NCBI RefSeq assembly: GCF_017654485.1
Contig: NZ_CP061091.1
Span: 1,625,501-1,689,500, forward strand
From: Roseomonas marmotae
GTDB taxonomy: Bacteria; Pseudomonadota; Alphaproteobacteria; Acetobacterales; Acetobacteraceae
Reading direction: 5' to 3'
Length of the DNA stretch: 64,000 nt
A program made the position numbers and the translations under genes. Within the stretch, counting starts at the first letter, position 1. Every line of letters starts with the position of its first letter. The notes beneath the pieces were generated by a model. That model had not been told where the DNA came from, made no database searches, and saw nothing but the letters and a program-made list of their open reading frames with translations. Below, piece by piece: positions 25,912-34,980 of the stretch.

Positions 25912-27156
25912 TCAGGCGGCGTTGGCCAGGGCCTGAAGCAGGTCGTCCGGCAGGCGGCTGGGGTAGTAGTCCAGCCACTCGACCTCGCCATTCGCGGCGC
26001 GGTTGAGCTGCGTGGAGCCGTGGCCGATCATCATGCGCGCCAGCCCCGCCGGGATGGCGGCGCTGGCGGTCTGCACCGTGCCGCCGGTGATGCAGAGCGC
26101 CTGGCTGCCGGGGGCCCAGGCGAAGGCGGCGCGGAAGGGCACGCCGCGCGTCATGTTGCCGGGGCTCAGCGTGGCGAGCGTCGCGCCCGCGGCCTCCACC
26201 ACGCCGGTGATGGCGCTGCCGGCGGAGGTGTTGCGGAGCTGGATGCGGTTCTGGTCCGTGCCGTCGTCGATCTGCCAGAGCCCCTGCGAGGCGCCGAAGG
26301 GCGCGGGCTGCGGCAGCATGGCGCGGACCACCACCGTCCCCCGGTCGCGCAGCCCGCCCGCAGGGGTCCAGACCGGCAGGTCGGCAGCCCGGCTGCCGGC
26401 AGCCGGGCTGCCACTCGCCGGCAGCACCGGAGAAGTGGCAATCGGTCCGATCTCGACCTGCGGCAGCGCCATCTGCAAGGTCATGTCGGTCACGCCCTGC
26501 TCCGTCACGAAATAGGGCAGAATGGAGGGTACGATGCTGGTCGTGCCGGATATGCCGATGGTCCGGGTGACGGCCACCCGCTGCCAGGAGCCTGTGGGTA
26601 TGAAGGCTTGATCCGTCGCCGGAGAGGAAGCACCGCCCCGTTCCTGCAGCCTGATCCGGTAATTGGCGCCGGCGGGCAGGCTGCCGGCAGACAGGCGGAT
26701 ATCGGCGGCGAAGGTAAAGACTTGTCCCAGGGCGCATGGAATGCCGCCAACCGGCTCCAGCAGGATGCTGAAATAACCCGATGTGGCCGGCATCCCCCGG
26801 CAGCCGACCTCCAGCAGCGGCACACCCCGGCCGGCGCCGGTTCCGATCTCCCGCGACATGCCGGCGGTGGGGGTGATGCTCCAGTAGGTCGGCGGCGTTC
26901 CGGGTGCGCCGGCTATCGCGCCTTCCGCCCTGGGGTTGCGGAGGAGGTTGGTCTGCGCGCCCTCCACCAGCAGCCGGCGGTCCGTGCCGACGAAGCGGGG
27001 CGTGTCGGCGCCGAGGCTGCGGTAGATGCCGCCGGCGTCCAGCGCCAGGGCCGCGCCGGCACGGGTGATGGTGGCCCGGCCGAGGTGGTCGGGTCCGAGG
27101 GTACGCAAGGCACCGCTATCCGCCGTCGCTTGCGTGAGGCCGAAGGCATGGTTCAT
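25912..27156 (-). CDS. Phage spike / carbohydrate-binding-type protein
   Basis: The 414-residue protein resembles phage head-spike or tail proteins with concanavalin-like domains. An N-terminal part contains NLLRNPRAEGAIAGAPGT and GSWQRVAVTRTIG, patterns of spike-fibre domains. A C-terminal LamG-like half has GLWQIDDGTDQNRIQLR and GVPFRAAFAWAPGSQALCI. It begins on the last base of the tailspike stop codon (TGATG). A perfect 30-bp DNA palindrome lies inside the gene at 26383-26412, coding for the linker between the halves. It probably binds a surface glycan. Confidence 0.7.
   Translation of the reverse strand: MNHAFGLTQATADSGALRTLGPDHLGRATITRAGAALALDAGGIYRSLGADTPRFVGTDRRLLVEGAQTNLLRNPRAEGAIAGAPGTPPTYWSITPTAGMSREIGTGAGRGVPLLEVGCRGMPATSGYFSILLEPVGGIPCALGQVFTFAADIRLSAGSLPAGANYRIRLQERGGASSPATDQAFIPTGSWQRVAVTRTIGISGTTSIVPSILPYFVTEQGVTDMTLQMALPQVEIGPIATSPVLPASGSPAAGSRAADLPVWTPAGGLRDRGTVVVRAMLPQPAPFGASQGLWQIDDGTDQNRIQLRNTSAGSAITGVVEAAGATLATLSPGNMTRGVPFRAAFAWAPGSQALCITGGTVQTASAAIPAGLARMMIGHGSTQLNRAANGEVEWLDYYPSRLPDDLLQALANAA
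26383..26412. repeat. Perfect 30-bp palindrome inside a coding region
   Basis: Two 15-bp arms, GGCAGCCCGGCTGCC and its reverse complement, lie head to head without a spacer. They fall in the linker of the spike-domain gene and keep its frame open. Confidence 0.85.
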
Positions 27157-29603
27157 CAGGGCGCCCCCGCGCCGCTGAGGTGGCAGACCCGGGTGGTGCC
27201 GCCATCGGGTGAATAGACCAGCAGCGAGGCCACGCCGCCCGCGCGGATCTTCGCGAAGCCATCCGCGTTGCTGGGCGCCGTATTGACGGTGAAGCCGGAG
27301 AGCGACAGCGCGAGGTCCGCCCCCGTCCGGTTCACGACGATGCAGGAGAAGCCGTCCAGCGTATTTGCCCAGCTCAGCGACAGGCCGGCGCCGGGATTGG
27401 CGATCAGCATGCGCGCGTTATGGGCGGCATGGGTGAGCGGCGTGGCGCCGGAGAGCACCACGGTGGCCAGGCGCCGCTCGGTGAACTGCCCGTCCACATA
27501 CTGCTTGGTGGCAGCTTGCAGATTCGCCGTCGGGTTGCCCGGCAGCACCAGCGGGCCAGCCAGCGTGGCGGTGCCGTTGGAGGCGATGCGGAGGCGCTCG
27601 GCCACCGTTCCGGCGGCGCGGGTCTCGAAGACCAGCGCGCCGGCCTCGCCGCCGCTGGTGACCGTCTCGGCCACGGCGGCGACGCGCGCGAAGACCTGCT
27701 CGCTGGCGGCGCTGTTGTTGCCGGTGGCCTCCAGCACCGCCAGGCGGTCGGCGGCAACCGGGCTGGCGGAGAGGCGGCGCAGGCGCAGCGTCTGCGGCTG
27801 CGTCATGCCCGTGCCGCCCAGGCTCAGCGCCGCATTGGGATTATTGCCGGGATCACCAGCAAAATTCAGCTCAGTGCCGGAGAGGGTGAAGGCGGCCGCC
27901 GGCCGGTCCGCGCTGTTGAAGAGCCGGAGCTGCGCGCCGTTGCCACCGCGCCGGTGGATGTTCACCGCGCCGTCGCTGTCGGCCGAGAGCCGTGTCTCGA
28001 TCGCCGCGTTATCGGCCACCGAGGCGATCTCCACCCGCCCGGCGGCCAGGCGGTTCGTGCTTCCGGTGCCCGTGCGGTTGGCGGCCTGGATGATGCGCTT
28101 CATGGCCGCCGCGCTGTCGGCGGTGAAGGTGACGGGGCGGGTGTCGCAGCCCGTGACGATCAGGTTGCCCGCGGCTTCCGCCATGTGGATGGCAGCGATG
28201 TTCTGGTTGCCGGTCCCGGCCGCGCCAGTGAAGTCGCAGCCGACGAAGGAGAGCTGCCCGCTCAGGATTTCCGCGATGCGCCGCGCGCCGCCGGTGACAT
28301 CGACGCCGATGATCTCCTGCTGCTCGGTGCCGGTGGTGGAGAGCTGGACCGAGACGCCCTTGGAGGAGAGGAATCCGCCGATGAACTTGTTGCGCTGCGC
28401 GGTGCCGGAGATGCGGATGCCGATGGTGGTGGGGTCCGCCGCATCCACCCAGCCATCGGCGCCGCAATTGACGAAGCCGCAGGCATGCACATCCGTCTGC
28501 ACGTCGAAGCCGATCTCATGGCCATACTCAAAGCAGTTCTGGAAGGTGGCCATGTCGGCATTGTTGATGGCGAAGGCGGTGCCGAGCCGACGGTTTGGCT
28601 GGATATAGGCCGCGCCACCCGAGTTCCAGCCCGGCGCGTAGGTGGAGCCATTGAGGTCGATGCGCGTCGCGTCCACCACCGTCACGGTCCAGCGGCCGTA
28701 GAGGCCGGGCATGCCGCTGTTGCGAACCTCAGCGATGTTCAGCAGGTCGCCGGTTCTCAGGCTGTGCTCGCCGGCCAGCGTGACGCGGAAGCGGCCGGCG
28801 CCGTTGTCGGTGACATCGGCGATGGCGATGCGCGTGTTGGACCAGATGCGGGAGGTGGTGACCAACGGATGCCAGTTGACCTCGCTGATGCGGCAGACAT
28901 CGAAGGCATTGCCGAGGAAGAGGCCGTTGCGCGCGTCGCCCAGCACGTCCCTGACACGCAGCCGCGCGTTGCCGTGGCTGTAGATGCCCCAGTGGAAGCC
29001 CAGGATCAGCAGTCCGCAGAGCGTGACATCGGCGCCATTGCCGGCGCTGTTGCCGCCGCTGCCATTGCCGACCGTGATGGCCGTGCCGTCGAAGGTGGCC
29101 GCCGCGTCCAGCCCTTCCCGCAGGGTGGTGGGTGCCGTCAGGCCCCGGCGCAGCACCGCCAGCCCGTCCAGCCCGCCATTGCGCTGGATGCGGATAGTGC
29201 GCGCGGAATCCAGCAGGATGGCGTGGTTGACGGTGGAGAAATCGCCATTCAGCCGCCAGCCGCCGCTGCTGCTGCGCCCGCGCAGGAAGACGCCTTCCTT
29301 CACCGTCAGATCGGCCGCCGCCACCAGGTAGCGGCGCGGGCCCAGCAGCACCACGCCGCCGCCCTGCGCCGCCGCCGCGTTGATGGCGGCCTGGATGGCC
29401 GCGGTGTCGTCGGTGGTGCCGTTGCCCACCGCGCCATAGTCGCGCACATGCAGGGCGCGGTCGGTCAGCATGGCGCGGCGCATGGCGCCGAAGGTGGTGC
29501 GGCGCGTCTCGGCCAGGGCGGCGCTGCCTTGCACCAGCGGCGCGATATCGGCATCGGCCAGGGTGGCGGCGGAAGGCAGTTCGGAGATCTTCAAACTCTG
29601 CAT
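27156..29603 (-). CDS. Tailspike-like protein with pectate-lyase-type beta-helix
   Basis: The 815-residue protein has a short virion-attachment-like N-terminus (MQSLKISELPSAATLADADI). From residue 53 it has the pectate-lyase superfamily start VRDYGAVGNGTTDDTAAIQA, followed by a long right-handed beta-helix region and a C-terminal Ser/Thr/Gly-rich domain. Phage tailspikes of this kind bind or cleave capsular polysaccharide. The ATG at 29603 gives the clean family N-terminus; the open frame upstream is low-complexity arginine/proline. No catalytic residues can be assigned by eye. Confidence 0.8.
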   Translation of the reverse strand: MQSLKISELPSAATLADADIAPLVQGSAALAETRRTTFGAMRRAMLTDRALHVRDYGAVGNGTTDDTAAIQAAINAAAAQGGGVVLLGPRRYLVAAADLTVKEGVFLRGRSSSGGWRLNGDFSTVNHAILLDSARTIRIQRNGGLDGLAVLRRGLTAPTTLREGLDAAATFDGTAITVGNGSGGNSAGNGADVTLCGLLILGFHWGIYSHGNARLRVRDVLGDARNGLFLGNAFDVCRISEVNWHPLVTTSRIWSNTRIAIADVTDNGAGRFRVTLAGEHSLRTGDLLNIAEVRNSGMPGLYGRWTVTVVDATRIDLNGSTYAPGWNSGGAAYIQPNRRLGTAFAINNADMATFQNCFEYGHEIGFDVQTDVHACGFVNCGADGWVDAADPTTIGIRISGTAQRNKFIGGFLSSKGVSVQLSTTGTEQQEIIGVDVTGGARRIAEILSGQLSFVGCDFTGAAGTGNQNIAAIHMAEAAGNLIVTGCDTRPVTFTADSAAAMKRIIQAANRTGTGSTNRLAAGRVEIASVADNAAIETRLSADSDGAVNIHRRGGNGAQLRLFNSADRPAAAFTLSGTELNFAGDPGNNPNAALSLGGTGMTQPQTLRLRRLSASPVAADRLAVLEATGNNSAASEQVFARVAAVAETVTSGGEAGALVFETRAAGTVAERLRIASNGTATLAGPLVLPGNPTANLQAATKQYVDGQFTERRLATVVLSGATPLTHAAHNARMLIANPGAGLSLSWANTLDGFSCIVVNRTGADLALSLSGFTVNTAPSNADGFAKIRAGGVASLLVYSPDGGTTRVCHLSGAGAP

Positions 29604-29658
29604 CGGGGCGGGGTTCCTTCGGGGAGAGGGACAGCGGCGGCGCGGAGGAAGGGGCCGC

Positions 29659-30312
29659 TCAGACCAGCATCTCGCCACCCTCCTGCAGCAGCAGCGCGCC
29701 GCCAGACTCGGTCAGCAGCGCGAAGGGCGGGGTGACGACGAAGCTGGCGGAGGTCTGCGTCACCAGCGGTTCATCGGCATCCTGGACGCGGATGCGATAG
29801 CCAGACCCCTCGGCCGGGGCCGTGAAAGTGGCCGTGGCCGAGCCGGAGAGCGCGCTGGCCGAGATGGGCCCAGCGACGACCTGGCCGGCAGCGTTGAGGA
29901 TGGAGAAGAGGAGCGTCGCCACCGATCCGGTGACGCGGGCGGTGACCGTGAAGCTGCGGCCGATGTAGAGGCCGCCCGGCACGGGATCGAGCGCCACGGC
30001 CCGCGTCTGCACCGCGCTGACCCTCAGGCCGAAGATCATGGAGAGTGCGGCGGCAACGGTGAGGCGCACGGGCGGCGCCGAGGCATCCAGCACCAGGCCA
30101 TTGCCCACCGCGCCGTTGCTGCGCACGGGGATCAGGCTGAGCGCATCGGCCGATTGCAGCAGGATCAGGTGGCCGGGCAGCAGCTTGTCCGCGGCGGAGG
30201 CGAAGTATCCGGGGGCCAGCGTGGCGGCGCGGGTATCCGTCGTGGTGTAGAGCCACATCGTGAAGCCGCCTGCGGAGTCGAGCGGTGTCAGGTTGCGGGC
30301 GTCGAAGGGCAT
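29659..30312 (-). CDS. Phage-associated hypothetical protein
   Basis: The 217-residue protein starts MPFDARNLTPLDSAGGFTMW and continues with a beta-rich middle, then a C-terminal Ig-like stretch (TATFTAPAEGSGYRIRVQDA). It is the first gene of the minus-strand cassette and has an AGGAG site. Its position before the tailspike suggests an adaptor or tail-associated role, but I do not recognise a characterised family. Confidence 0.6.
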   Translation of the reverse strand: MPFDARNLTPLDSAGGFTMWLYTTTDTRAATLAPGYFASAADKLLPGHLILLQSADALSLIPVRSNGAVGNGLVLDASAPPVRLTVAAALSMIFGLRVSAVQTRAVALDPVPGGLYIGRSFTVTARVTGSVATLLFSILNAAGQVVAGPISASALSGSATATFTAPAEGSGYRIRVQDADEPLVTQTSASFVVTPPFALLTESGGALLLQEGGEMLV

Positions 30313-30587
30313 GCGCGTCTCCTGGGACGGGCCGGTCGGCCGGGCTGGGGCACGCGCGGACGACCCGCCCGCGGGCAGTGCGGGCAGGCTGGCGCGGGCA
30401 GAGGCTATGTGAGGGGGGGAGGCGGTCAGGGCGCAGTTCGCCCGTTGACGGGCCGGAATAAACAGGAATATCAGCCGTTAGTCAAGAAAAAAATCCTATA
30501 TAGGACGTTGGGTGGCGTGGCGGATTGAGTCTCACTTCCTTTCACCGTTAGTTTGGCGACTTGAATTGCCGCCAGGGATCGCCCGAG
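30313..30587. other. Divergent intergenic region with AT-rich palindrome
   Basis: The first 150 bp are GC-rich without features. The part from 30455 to 30560 is AT-rich and must hold the promoter of the polyamine-type importer. It includes the palindrome at 30494-30505 and a one-mismatch EcfG-type match (GGAAT-N16-CGTT, 30455-30479). Confidence 0.5.
30494..30505. promoter_or_regulatory. 12-bp perfect palindrome TCCTATATAGGA
   Basis: The palindrome lies 82 bp before the importer start codon, directly after an A-tract. It could be an operator, or TATATA could serve as a -10 element. Confidence 0.4.
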
Positions 30588-31697
30588 ATGCTCCGTCGCC
30601 TCCTCGCCGCCTCGCTCTGCACCGTCGCTCTCCTGGCCGGGGCGGTGTATCCCGCCGCCGCGCAGCCGGAGCGGAGGCTGAACGTGTACAACTGGTCGGA
30701 TTACATCGACCCTTATGCGGTGGCGCGGTTCGAGCAGGAGACGGGCATCCGCATCCGCTACGACGTCTTCGACAGCCTGGAGACGCTGGAGGGCAAACTC
30801 TCCGCGGGGCGCTCCGGCTATGATGTCATCGTGCCGACCAGCGAACCCACCTTCGCGCGGCTGGCCCGCGCCGGCGCCTTGCTGCCGCTGGACCGCAGCA
30901 AGCTTCCGAACTGGGATAACCAGGACCCCACGCTGTTGAAGCAGGTGGCGAGCAGCGATCCTGGCAACCGCTTCGGCGCCATCTATCTCTATGGCACCGT
31001 GGGGCTGGCCATTCGCCCCGACCGCGTGCGCGCCCTGGCGCCCGATGCGCCGCTGGACAGCCTGGACCTGCTGATGAAGCCGGAGAATGCGCAGCGGCTG
31101 GCCCGCTGCGGCATCGCCGTGATGGACTCCGCCACGGATGTGCTGCCCAGCGTGCTGCGCTGGGCCGGACGCGACCCCAACAGCACCGATGCCGCCGACC
31201 TGCGCGCGGCGGAGCAGGCGCTGCTGGCCATCCGCCCCTATGTCCGCGCCATCACCGCCAGCAGCAACATCATGGATTCCCTGGCCACGGGCGAATACTG
31301 CGTGGCGCTGACCTATTCCGGCGACACCATCCAGGCACAGGCCCGGGCGCGGGAGGCGGGGCGTGGCGTCGAACTGGGCTACATCCAGCCGAAGGAGGGC
31401 GCGCAGCTCTGGGTGGACATGCTGGCCATCCCCGCCGATGCGCCGCATCCGGAGGAAGCGCATGCCTTCATCAACTTCCTGCTGCAGCCGGAAGTGATGG
31501 CCGGCATCACCAACCACGTGCGCTACCCCAACGGCCTTCCGGCCGCGACGCCGCTGGTGGACAAGGCCGTGCGCGAAGACCCCAATGTCTATCCAACGGC
31601 GGATATGGTGGCCAATACCTTCACCGCCCAGGCGCTGCCCGCCGCCGCCGAGCGCGCCCGCAGCCGCAGCTGGAACCGCTTCAAGGCCGGGCGCTGA
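30588..31697 (+). CDS. Polyamine-type ABC transporter substrate-binding protein
   Basis: The 369-residue protein has a Sec signal peptide (cleavage near AAAQ-PER). The PotD/PotF-type start LNVYNWSDYIDPYAVARFEQ follows, with later polyamine-binding-family motifs GYDVIVPTSEPTFARLARAG and EGAQLWVDMLAIP. It binds putrescine- or spermidine-like ligands in the periplasm. It is the first gene of a four-gene importer operon; the next gene starts one base after its stop codon. The ATG at 30588 is favoured over a TTG at 30561. Confidence 0.93.
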   Translation: MLRRLLAASLCTVALLAGAVYPAAAQPERRLNVYNWSDYIDPYAVARFEQETGIRIRYDVFDSLETLEGKLSAGRSGYDVIVPTSEPTFARLARAGALLPLDRSKLPNWDNQDPTLLKQVASSDPGNRFGAIYLYGTVGLAIRPDRVRALAPDAPLDSLDLLMKPENAQRLARCGIAVMDSATDVLPSVLRWAGRDPNSTDAADLRAAEQALLAIRPYVRAITASSNIMDSLATGEYCVALTYSGDTIQAQARAREAGRGVELGYIQPKEGAQLWVDMLAIPADAPHPEEAHAFINFLLQPEVMAGITNHVRYPNGLPAATPLVDKAVREDPNVYPTADMVANTFTAQALPAAAERARSRSWNRFKAGR

Positions 31698-31698
31698 G

Positions 31699-32760
31699 TT
31701 GAGCCTGCTGGAGATCACCGGCCTGTCGAAGCATTTCGGCAGGATTCCGGCGCTGGAGGGCCTGGACCTCAGGGTCGAGGCCGGGGAGTTCCTGGCGCTG
31801 CTGGGCGGGTCGGGCTCCGGCAAGTCCACCCTGCTGCGGCTGGTGGCGGGGTTCGAGACGCCGGATGCCGGGCATATCCTGCTGGACGGCCGCGACCTGA
31901 CGGCCATGCCGCCATATGCGCGCCCGCTGAACATGATGTTCCAGTCCTATGCGCTGTTTCCGCATCTCTCGGTGCGCGGCAATGTTGCCTATGGGCTGAA
32001 GCGGGAAGGCACGCCCCGCGCCGAGCGCGACAGGCGTGTGGCGGAGGCGCTGGAGATGGTGGGCCTCGGTGATTTCGCCACACGTATGCCGCACCGTCTG
32101 TCCGGCGGGCAGCGGCAGCGCGTGGCGCTGGCCCGCGCGCTGGTGAAGCGCCCGCGCCTGCTGCTGCTGGATGAGCCGCTGGGCGCGCTGGATGCCAATC
32201 TGCGGGAGCGCACGGGCTTCGAGCTGCGCGCCTTGCAGCGGCGCACCGGGGCCAGCTTCATCATGGTGACGCATGACCAGCAGGAGGCGCTGGCACTGGC
32301 CGACCGCGTGGCGGTGCTGGAACAGGGGCGGCTGGTGCAGCTCGGCGCGCCGCGCGAGGTCTATGAGCGGCCAGCCACGCGCTTCGTCGCCACCTTCCTG
32401 GGCGCGGCCAATGTGCTGGAAGGCACGCTGGACGGGCAGGGCGGACTGGGCTGCCCGGGGCTGGCCGCCACGCTGCGCCCGGCTGCGCCGCTGCCCGCTG
32501 GCACCACTGCCCTGGCCCTGCGGCCCGAGCGCATCCTGGCCGCGCCACGGGTCGGCGCCGGAGCGGCGGCGCCCAATACCACCGAGGGCGTGGTGGAGGA
32601 GGTAGCCTTCCGGGGCGATGACAGCCTGCTGCTGGTGCGTGCCGCCGGCGGCGCCCTGCTGCGCGTCAGCCATGCCGAGGAGGATGGCCCGCCGCCGCCG
32701 CCCGGCACGCCCCTGCGGCTGCACTGGGAGGCGGCGGCGCTGGTGCCGCTGGCCGGCTGA
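31699..32760 (+). CDS. ABC transporter ATP-binding protein (PotA type)
   Basis: The 353-residue ATPase has Walker A GGSGSGKST, Q-loop FQSYALFPHLS, signature LSGGQRQRVALARAL, Walker B LLLLDEPLGALD and the switch His in MVTHDQQEAL. A TOBE-type C-terminal region follows. The likely start is a TTG at 31699, one base after the upstream stop, because homologues begin near SLLEITGLSKHFG. It drives the adjacent permeases. Confidence 0.93.
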   Translation: MSLLEITGLSKHFGRIPALEGLDLRVEAGEFLALLGGSGSGKSTLLRLVAGFETPDAGHILLDGRDLTAMPPYARPLNMMFQSYALFPHLSVRGNVAYGLKREGTPRAERDRRVAEALEMVGLGDFATRMPHRLSGGQRQRVALARALVKRPRLLLLDEPLGALDANLRERTGFELRALQRRTGASFIMVTHDQQEALALADRVAVLEQGRLVQLGAPREVYERPATRFVATFLGAANVLEGTLDGQGGLGCPGLAATLRPAAPLPAGTTALALRPERILAAPRVGAGAAAPNTTEGVVEEVAFRGDDSLLLVRAAGGALLRVSHAEEDGPPPPPGTPLRLHWEAAALVPLAG

Positions 32761-32762
32761 CC

Positions 32763-33611
32763 ATGCGCCGGATTCCGCTTCTGGTGCCCGCGCTCTGGCT
32801 GCTGGGCTTCGTGGCCGCGCCACTGGTGCTGGTGCTGGTGCTGGCCATCTCGCAGTCTGGTAGCGGCGTGCCACCCTTTGTGCTGCCCTATACCGCTGCC
32901 GGGGGCTGGCAGCCGAACTGGGACGCCTTCGGACTGCTGCTGGAGGATGACTATTACCTCTCCGCCTTCCTGCGCTCGCTGCGGGTCGCGGGAGTCACGG
33001 CGGCGCTCTGCCTGCTGCTGGGCTTTCCCATGGCGCTTGGCATCGCTCGCGCGGCGCGGCGCTGGCGGATGCCGCTGCTGATGGCGGTGCTGCTGCCCTT
33101 CTGGACCGGCTTCATGCCGCGCATCGGCGCCTGGACGGGCATCCTGCGGGACCAGGGCTGGGTGAATGGCGTGCTGCGCTCCCTCGGCTGGATCGATGCG
33201 CCGCTGCCGCTGCTCTATTCGGATACCGCGATGTTCCTGGGCATGGTGCATGCGTACCTGCCCTTCGCGGTGCTGCCGCTCTATGCCAGCCTCTCCCGCC
33301 TCGACCGGACGCTGGAGGATGCGGCGGGCGACCTGGGCGCGCGGCCCTGGGTGGTCTTCCTGACCGTGACGCTGCCGCTGGCGGCGCCGGGGGCGCTGGC
33401 GGCCTTCCTGCTGGTCTTCATCCCCGCCGCCGGCGAATACGTCATCCCGGAGTTGCTGGGGCCGCCGGATGCCCAGCTGGTGGGGCGGGTGCTCTGGCAG
33501 GAATTCTTCCAGAACCGGGACTGGCCGGTGGCTTCGGCGCTGGCGGTGGCGCTGCTGCTGGCGCTGATCCTGCCCATCCGCCTGTTCCAGCGGCTGGAGG
33601 CCCGGAAGTGA
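32763..33611 (+). CDS. ABC transporter permease (PotB type)
   Basis: The 282-residue inner-membrane protein has about six hydrophobic helices and the coupling loop EDAAGDLGARPWVVFLTVTLP. It starts two bases after the ATPase stop and overlaps the next permease gene in a GTGA arrangement. Confidence 0.93.
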   Translation: MRRIPLLVPALWLLGFVAAPLVLVLVLAISQSGSGVPPFVLPYTAAGGWQPNWDAFGLLLEDDYYLSAFLRSLRVAGVTAALCLLLGFPMALGIARAARRWRMPLLMAVLLPFWTGFMPRIGAWTGILRDQGWVNGVLRSLGWIDAPLPLLYSDTAMFLGMVHAYLPFAVLPLYASLSRLDRTLEDAAGDLGARPWVVFLTVTLPLAAPGALAAFLLVFIPAAGEYVIPELLGPPDAQLVGRVLWQEFFQNRDWPVASALAVALLLALILPIRLFQRLEARK

Positions 33612-34402
33612 GCACGGGATACATGCGGCGGAGCGGGCTGTGGCTGGGCCTCGCCTTCCTCTGGCTGCCGGTGCTGCTGCTGGCCTTCTATGCCTTCAGC
33701 GACAGCCGCATCCCCTTCCAGTGGGGCGGCTTCAGCCTGCGCTGGTTCACCGTGTTGGCGGAGAACGAGCGGATGCGGGAGGCCGCCTGGCTCTCCCTGC
33801 GGGTGGCGGCTGGGGCGGCGACCCTGGCGATGCTGCTGGGCGGCGCCACCGGCTGGGTACTGGCGCGGCGCGGCCCCTTCGCCGGGCGGGCGCTGTTCGG
33901 CGCGCTGGCCGGCGCGCCGCTCGTGCTGCCGGAGGTGGTGACCGGCCTCTCCCTGCTGCTGGGCTTCGTGCTGCTGCAGGGCTGGACCGGCTGGCCCGCC
34001 GAGCGCGGCGCCACCACCGTGCTGCTGGCCCATGCCACCACCGGCATGGCCTATGTGGCCGTGGTGGTGCAGGCCCGGCTGACGGGGATGGACGCGGCGT
34101 TGGAGGATGCGGCGCTGGACCTGGGCGCCACGCCCTGGGTGGCCTTCCGCACCGTCACCCTGCCGCTGATGGCGCCGAGCATGGTGGCGGGCTGGCTGCT
34201 GGCCTTCACCCTGTCGCTGGACGATGTGGTGGTGGCCAGCTTCGTCTCCGGCCCCGCCGGGACTACCCTGCCCATGCTGGTCTTCTCCATGCTGCGGCTG
34301 GGGCTGACGCCGGAGGTGAACGCCCTGGCCGTCGTCATCCTCGGCGTGGCCTGCGTCGCGGTGCTGGGCGCCTGGCTGGCGCTGCGGCGAACGGAGTTGT
34401 GA
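33608..34402 (+). CDS. ABC transporter permease (PotC type)
   Basis: The 264-residue permease has the coupling loop EDAALDLGATPWVAFRTVTL and the PotC-like DDVVVASFVSGP segment. The GTG start at 33608 overlaps the upstream stop; an ATG at 33623 is a shorter alternative. It completes the importer with the binding protein, ATPase and PotB-type permease. Confidence 0.93.
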   Translation: MSTGYMRRSGLWLGLAFLWLPVLLLAFYAFSDSRIPFQWGGFSLRWFTVLAENERMREAAWLSLRVAAGAATLAMLLGGATGWVLARRGPFAGRALFGALAGAPLVLPEVVTGLSLLLGFVLLQGWTGWPAERGATTVLLAHATTGMAYVAVVVQARLTGMDAALEDAALDLGATPWVAFRTVTLPLMAPSMVAGWLLAFTLSLDDVVVASFVSGPAGTTLPMLVFSMLRLGLTPEVNALAVVILGVACVAVLGAWLALRRTEL

Positions 34403-34458
34403 GGCGCGGGTGAATCGGGCCGCATGCTAGCCAGGAGACGGGGGGATCAGACGCTGCC

Positions 34459-34980
34459 GTGAGAACCGTACCTGCTGTGATGCTGGCCCTGCTGGTGCTG
34501 GGTGGCTGCCAGTCCTTGCGGCGCGAGGGCACGGCAGATCTGGCCGGTATCGCGGGTGCCTCGCTCTCGGAGGCCATTACGGATAACGGGGCGGTCACCG
34601 CCGGAATCGGTATCGGCGTCCGCTCCCTGGCCCGGGCCGGCCTGCAGTACACCGAGCGTCGAGCCCAGAGGATCGAGCAGGACAGCATCGCCAATGCCGC
34701 CGGGTCACTGAAGCTGGGGCAGGTGGGCACCTGGTCCGTACGCCACGACGTGCCGATGCTGCCCAACCGCGAGGGCCGGGTGACGGTGGTGCGCGATATC
34801 GGCGGCATCGGCCTGCAATGCCGGGAAATCCTCTTCTCGGTCGAGGGCGACGAGCAGGAGATCGATGGCGAGCTGCGGCCGCACAAGGCCTTCTATACTG
34901 CCGCCATCTGCCGCAATGGCGAGACCTGGAAATGGGCCAATGCCGAGCCGGCCACGGAGCGCTGGGGAGCCTTGCAGTGA
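34459..34980 (+). CDS. Lipoprotein of unknown function, first of a related pair
   Basis: The 173-residue protein starts at a GTG and has a lipoprotein signal ending LLVLGGC (Cys17). The mature part has a Gly/Ala-rich helix-forming section, then a beta-type domain with two cysteines, and ends TWKWANAEPATERWGALQ. The next gene encodes a clear paralogue with the same ending, and the two overlap by four bases. They are probably outer-membrane or periplasm-facing. I do not recognise the family. Confidence 0.8.
   Translation: MRTVPAVMLALLVLGGCQSLRREGTADLAGIAGASLSEAITDNGAVTAGIGIGVRSLARAGLQYTERRAQRIEQDSIANAAGSLKLGQVGTWSVRHDVPMLPNREGRVTVVRDIGGIGLQCREILFSVEGDEQEIDGELRPHKAFYTAAICRNGETWKWANAEPATERWGALQ

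Larger units (their letters stand above)
24806..30312 (-). mobile_element. Phage-derived tail-spike and lysis cassette, no capsid genes
   Basis: Six minus-strand genes form one unit: tail-associated protein, tailspike, spike-domain protein, tail fibre, putative holin and lysozyme. No integrase, terminase, portal, capsid, tail tube or tape-measure gene is present on either side, and no flanking att repeats were found. All the long frames are intact, which argues against simple decay. It may be a prophage remnant, or an unlinked receptor-binding and lysis locus serving a particle encoded elsewhere. Confidence 0.6.
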
